DNA of 64,000 nucleotides, from assembly GCA_038373865.1 (NCBI GenBank), contig JAXGGA010004707.1, forward strand, positions 21,326 to 85,325, given 5' to 3'. A model generated the notes under the pieces. It was not told the DNA's origin and made no database searches. It saw nothing but the letters and a program-made list of their open reading frames with translations. The translations under genes were made by a program, and so were the position numbers. This document shows, piece by piece, positions 62,171 through 64,000 of the stretch. The first letter of the stretch is position 1. Each line of letters opens with the position of its first letter. The stretch comes from Uloborus plumipes. Lineage: Eukaryota; Arthropoda; Arachnida; Araneae; Uloboridae.

Positions 62171-62389
62171 TCACAGCTTGGAAGTCACTTCCAGACTTTT
62201 CTTTTCAAAATGCTTGAGGATGCCGTTATCTTTTTCTTTTTTGTAAATGTTAACATTATCTTGAACTTCTTGAAACTTTCCCTTCTGGCTATCAAGACGG
62301 AACTTTTCACTCAAGACAGATAAGAGTTCCCAAGCTTCGATGTAGCAATTTCTCCCTGATCTTGACATTTCATAAGAAGTGAAATTCCC
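62171..62389 (-). CDS. Candidate terminal exon ending in Ser-Lys-Leu
   Basis: From a possible acceptor (CCATTTAAG|GGGAATTTC at 62390) the minus strand is open for 72 codons to a TGA at 62171. It reads GNFTSYEMSRSGRNCYIEAW, ELLSVLSEKFRLDSQKGKFQ, EVQDNVNIYKKEKDNGILKH and FEKKSLEVTSKL. Composition (charged, helix-forming, no low complexity) is protein-like and unlike the surrounding DNA. The C-terminal SKL is the classical peroxisomal targeting signal PTS1, if the frame is real. The family is not recognised. The gene would lie antisense within the arginine kinase intron. A retrocopy fragment or chance is possible; an ATG at 62368 could also start a 65-residue peptide. Confidence 0.35.
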   Translation of the reverse strand, partial: GNFTSYEMSRSGRNCYIEAWELLSVLSEKFRLDSQKGKFQEVQDNVNIYKKEKDNGILKHFEKKSLEVTSKL

Positions 62390-63636
62390 CTTAAATGGAA
62401 GATTTAGACAAATAGTTAACAGTAAGGAAAACTTTCCCTAAAGATGACAGCCTTCGGCAGCTGCAGATCGAGGGCATATTAATGAAATCTAAGTACTACC
62501 ACAGCCTGTTAGGCACAGTTCCTTATCAACGTACGGTCCTGCGGTTTGAGCACCATAGTTTTAGGGGCACCAAAATAGAGTTAACTACTTTCTTTCTGCC
62601 CCCTTTTTGCTAATATTATATGACTACTTTAAAAAAGCTTTTAAAACGTTATTTTGTAATGACTACTTCGAAAATGTGCAGATTTTCTTGCGAGAAAAAC
62701 ACCAAATTTTACCATAACTTAAACCTGATTGGGTTGTATGTCGGCAGTTAACGTTCGAAAAATGATTGTAGTCTCAATGCCAAATAATATAATGGAGCTT
62801 GAATTGCTAAAAATCATTAAAATGCCTAAAGTTCACTAGCACACTAAAAAATTCGTGCATAAAAATCGTATAGATGTACCAGCAAATACAAAAAATTCAT
62901 CTGTATGTTATTACATAAAAATCTATTTCCATTAAATTTATTGAAGTACTTCATACAAAATTATACCAGATATTTTTTGGGGTAACTTCCCGAACTGTGT
63001 AAGCCATTGATTAGGATGCATTTTCTCGACGTCCAGTGGCTTAGTGGAACGACGTCCAGTCGACGTCACCTAGTCGAAGAAGCCCACGACGCAGTCGATA
63101 AATACAGTACCAAGTGTGCTTGGAAACTAAGCACTGGGGGTTCCGCGATTGGCTGCCCCCCCCCCTCTCACCGGAATATCTGCTTTTACGCTCAAATGCC
63201 CTAGGTTACGAAAACTGAGATGGTGACAGTTGCCTTGGCCAATGAGTTTAGTTTAATATTATTTCAACTGTTTTCACTCTTCTCTTTAAAGATGATTCCC
63301 TTTTTTAATACTCCTACACGATGAAAAGTTTATGATAAAACTTAAAAAGGATCGAGTCCAAGTTAAAAAGAAATAAAATGGCTAAACAACTAGCACATTT
63401 AAAAATAATAAGCTCTTTGCTCAGCTATTAAGATGCTGTAACAAATGCTTTATTACATTTCCGTGAGTTAATATTAAGAGCATTACGATTGCATTATCCG
63501 GCAAAAACCTATAATTTGGAAGGTTTTTTTTTTTGTTAACACAAAATTTTTCTTATTTTCTGCGATGTTAGAAAATTTTCTTTTTTGTCAAAGATTTTAG
63601 GTACATTTATTATAATTGCGTGAAATAGCTCTCATT
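62390..63636. other. Non-coding stretch with a GC-richer patch
   Basis: 63030-63200 is GC-richer, with an A-box-like TGGCTTAGTGG at 63038 and 'gggggttccgcgattgg' later. This weakly suggests a tRNA-derived repeat. The rest is unassigned. Confidence 0.35.
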
Positions 63637-63839
63637 GTAGAGAAAAATACAACGTTAAGGAGGCACAAATAAGCAGGGATACTGCAGACACGAGTTTCGT
63701 CTTTACAAGGAACGCCTTTTTCAAGTGCATCCACAAGCTCGAAATTTTTTATTGAAAAAGGCGTTCCTTCTAACGCCGAAACACGTGTCTGAAGCATCCC
63801 TGCTTATTTGTGCCTCCTTAACGTTGTATTTTTTTCTAC
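63637..63839. repeat. Inverted repeat, 87-bp arms
   Basis: The left arm 63637-63723 (AACGTTAAGGAGGCACAAAT, GCAGGGAT, AAGGAACGCCTTTTTCAA) is repeated inverted at 63751-63839 with about 90 per cent identity and a 27-base loop. The minus-strand frame across it is a product of the repeat. Confidence 0.75.
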
Positions 63840-64000
63840 ATCAATAGCACAAAGGTATTTGTAAACTTTAGATCTCATTGTTTGAACTCTTGTATCTCCG
63901 TGCAATTCTTTTAAAATATTTTACGCTTAAGCGATTTTAAACTCAAACTTAATGCGCTTCTTGACAAATTTGCTCAATTTTATTTGGTGTGTGTGAGGGT

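Noticed and set aside
63007..63204. 65-codon frame in the GC-richer patch
   Set aside because: No family recognised; it overlaps an A-box-like word and a homopolymer of C.

Overview
The window is eukaryotic nuclear DNA, AT-rich and dominated by introns, transposable-element remnants and simple repeats. Two recognisable protein-coding genes fix its nature. The first is the 3' part of an SRRM1/SRm160-like splicing-factor gene on the minus strand (six exons, 12844 down to 5455). The second is the first coding exon of an arginine kinase gene on the plus strand (49589-49757). Arginine kinase as phosphagen kinase, with an N-terminus very close to the horseshoe crab enzyme as I remember it, suggests an arthropod and plausibly a chelicerate such as a spider. 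That placement is inference.

Layout. 1-5454: LINE 3' fragment and a hAT-like element filled with a degenerate internal satellite. 5455-12844: SRRM1-like exons with clean GT-AG junctions and compatible phases; the long last intron holds a Helitron with both termini. 12992-24180: intron or intergenic DNA with a hAT-like element, a 2 kb inverted-repeat element, minisatellites, and a decayed gene of a multicopy invertebrate family. 24180-25971: a threefold tandem repeat interrupted by a TTAA MITE, then a GC-richer patch and a small plus-strand exon encoding a membrane anchor. 27790-42735: palindromic MITE, pogo-like MITE, Tc1-like transposase relic, (TA)n arrays, CACTG-ended elements and a 2.6 kb foldback element. 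43760-48600: tandem duplication, a Helitron inserted in one copy of a duplicated segment (the other copy preserves the empty site), and a second TTAA MITE. 49300-64000: arginine kinase promoter, exon 1 and at least 14.2 kb of its first coding intron, with (TA)n tracts, a palindromic mariner-like MITE, a TIR element carrying a recurring GTTACAGACGTAAC motif, and candidate exons on the minus strand.

No operon, CRISPR array, rRNA gene or intact transposase was found. The genes do not form a pathway: SRRM1 acts in nuclear pre-mRNA splicing and arginine kinase in cytosolic ATP buffering. The most informative content is the set of element insertions with readable boundaries (TSDs, TIRs, hairpins, paralogous empty sites) and a few short candidate exons that need transcript evidence.
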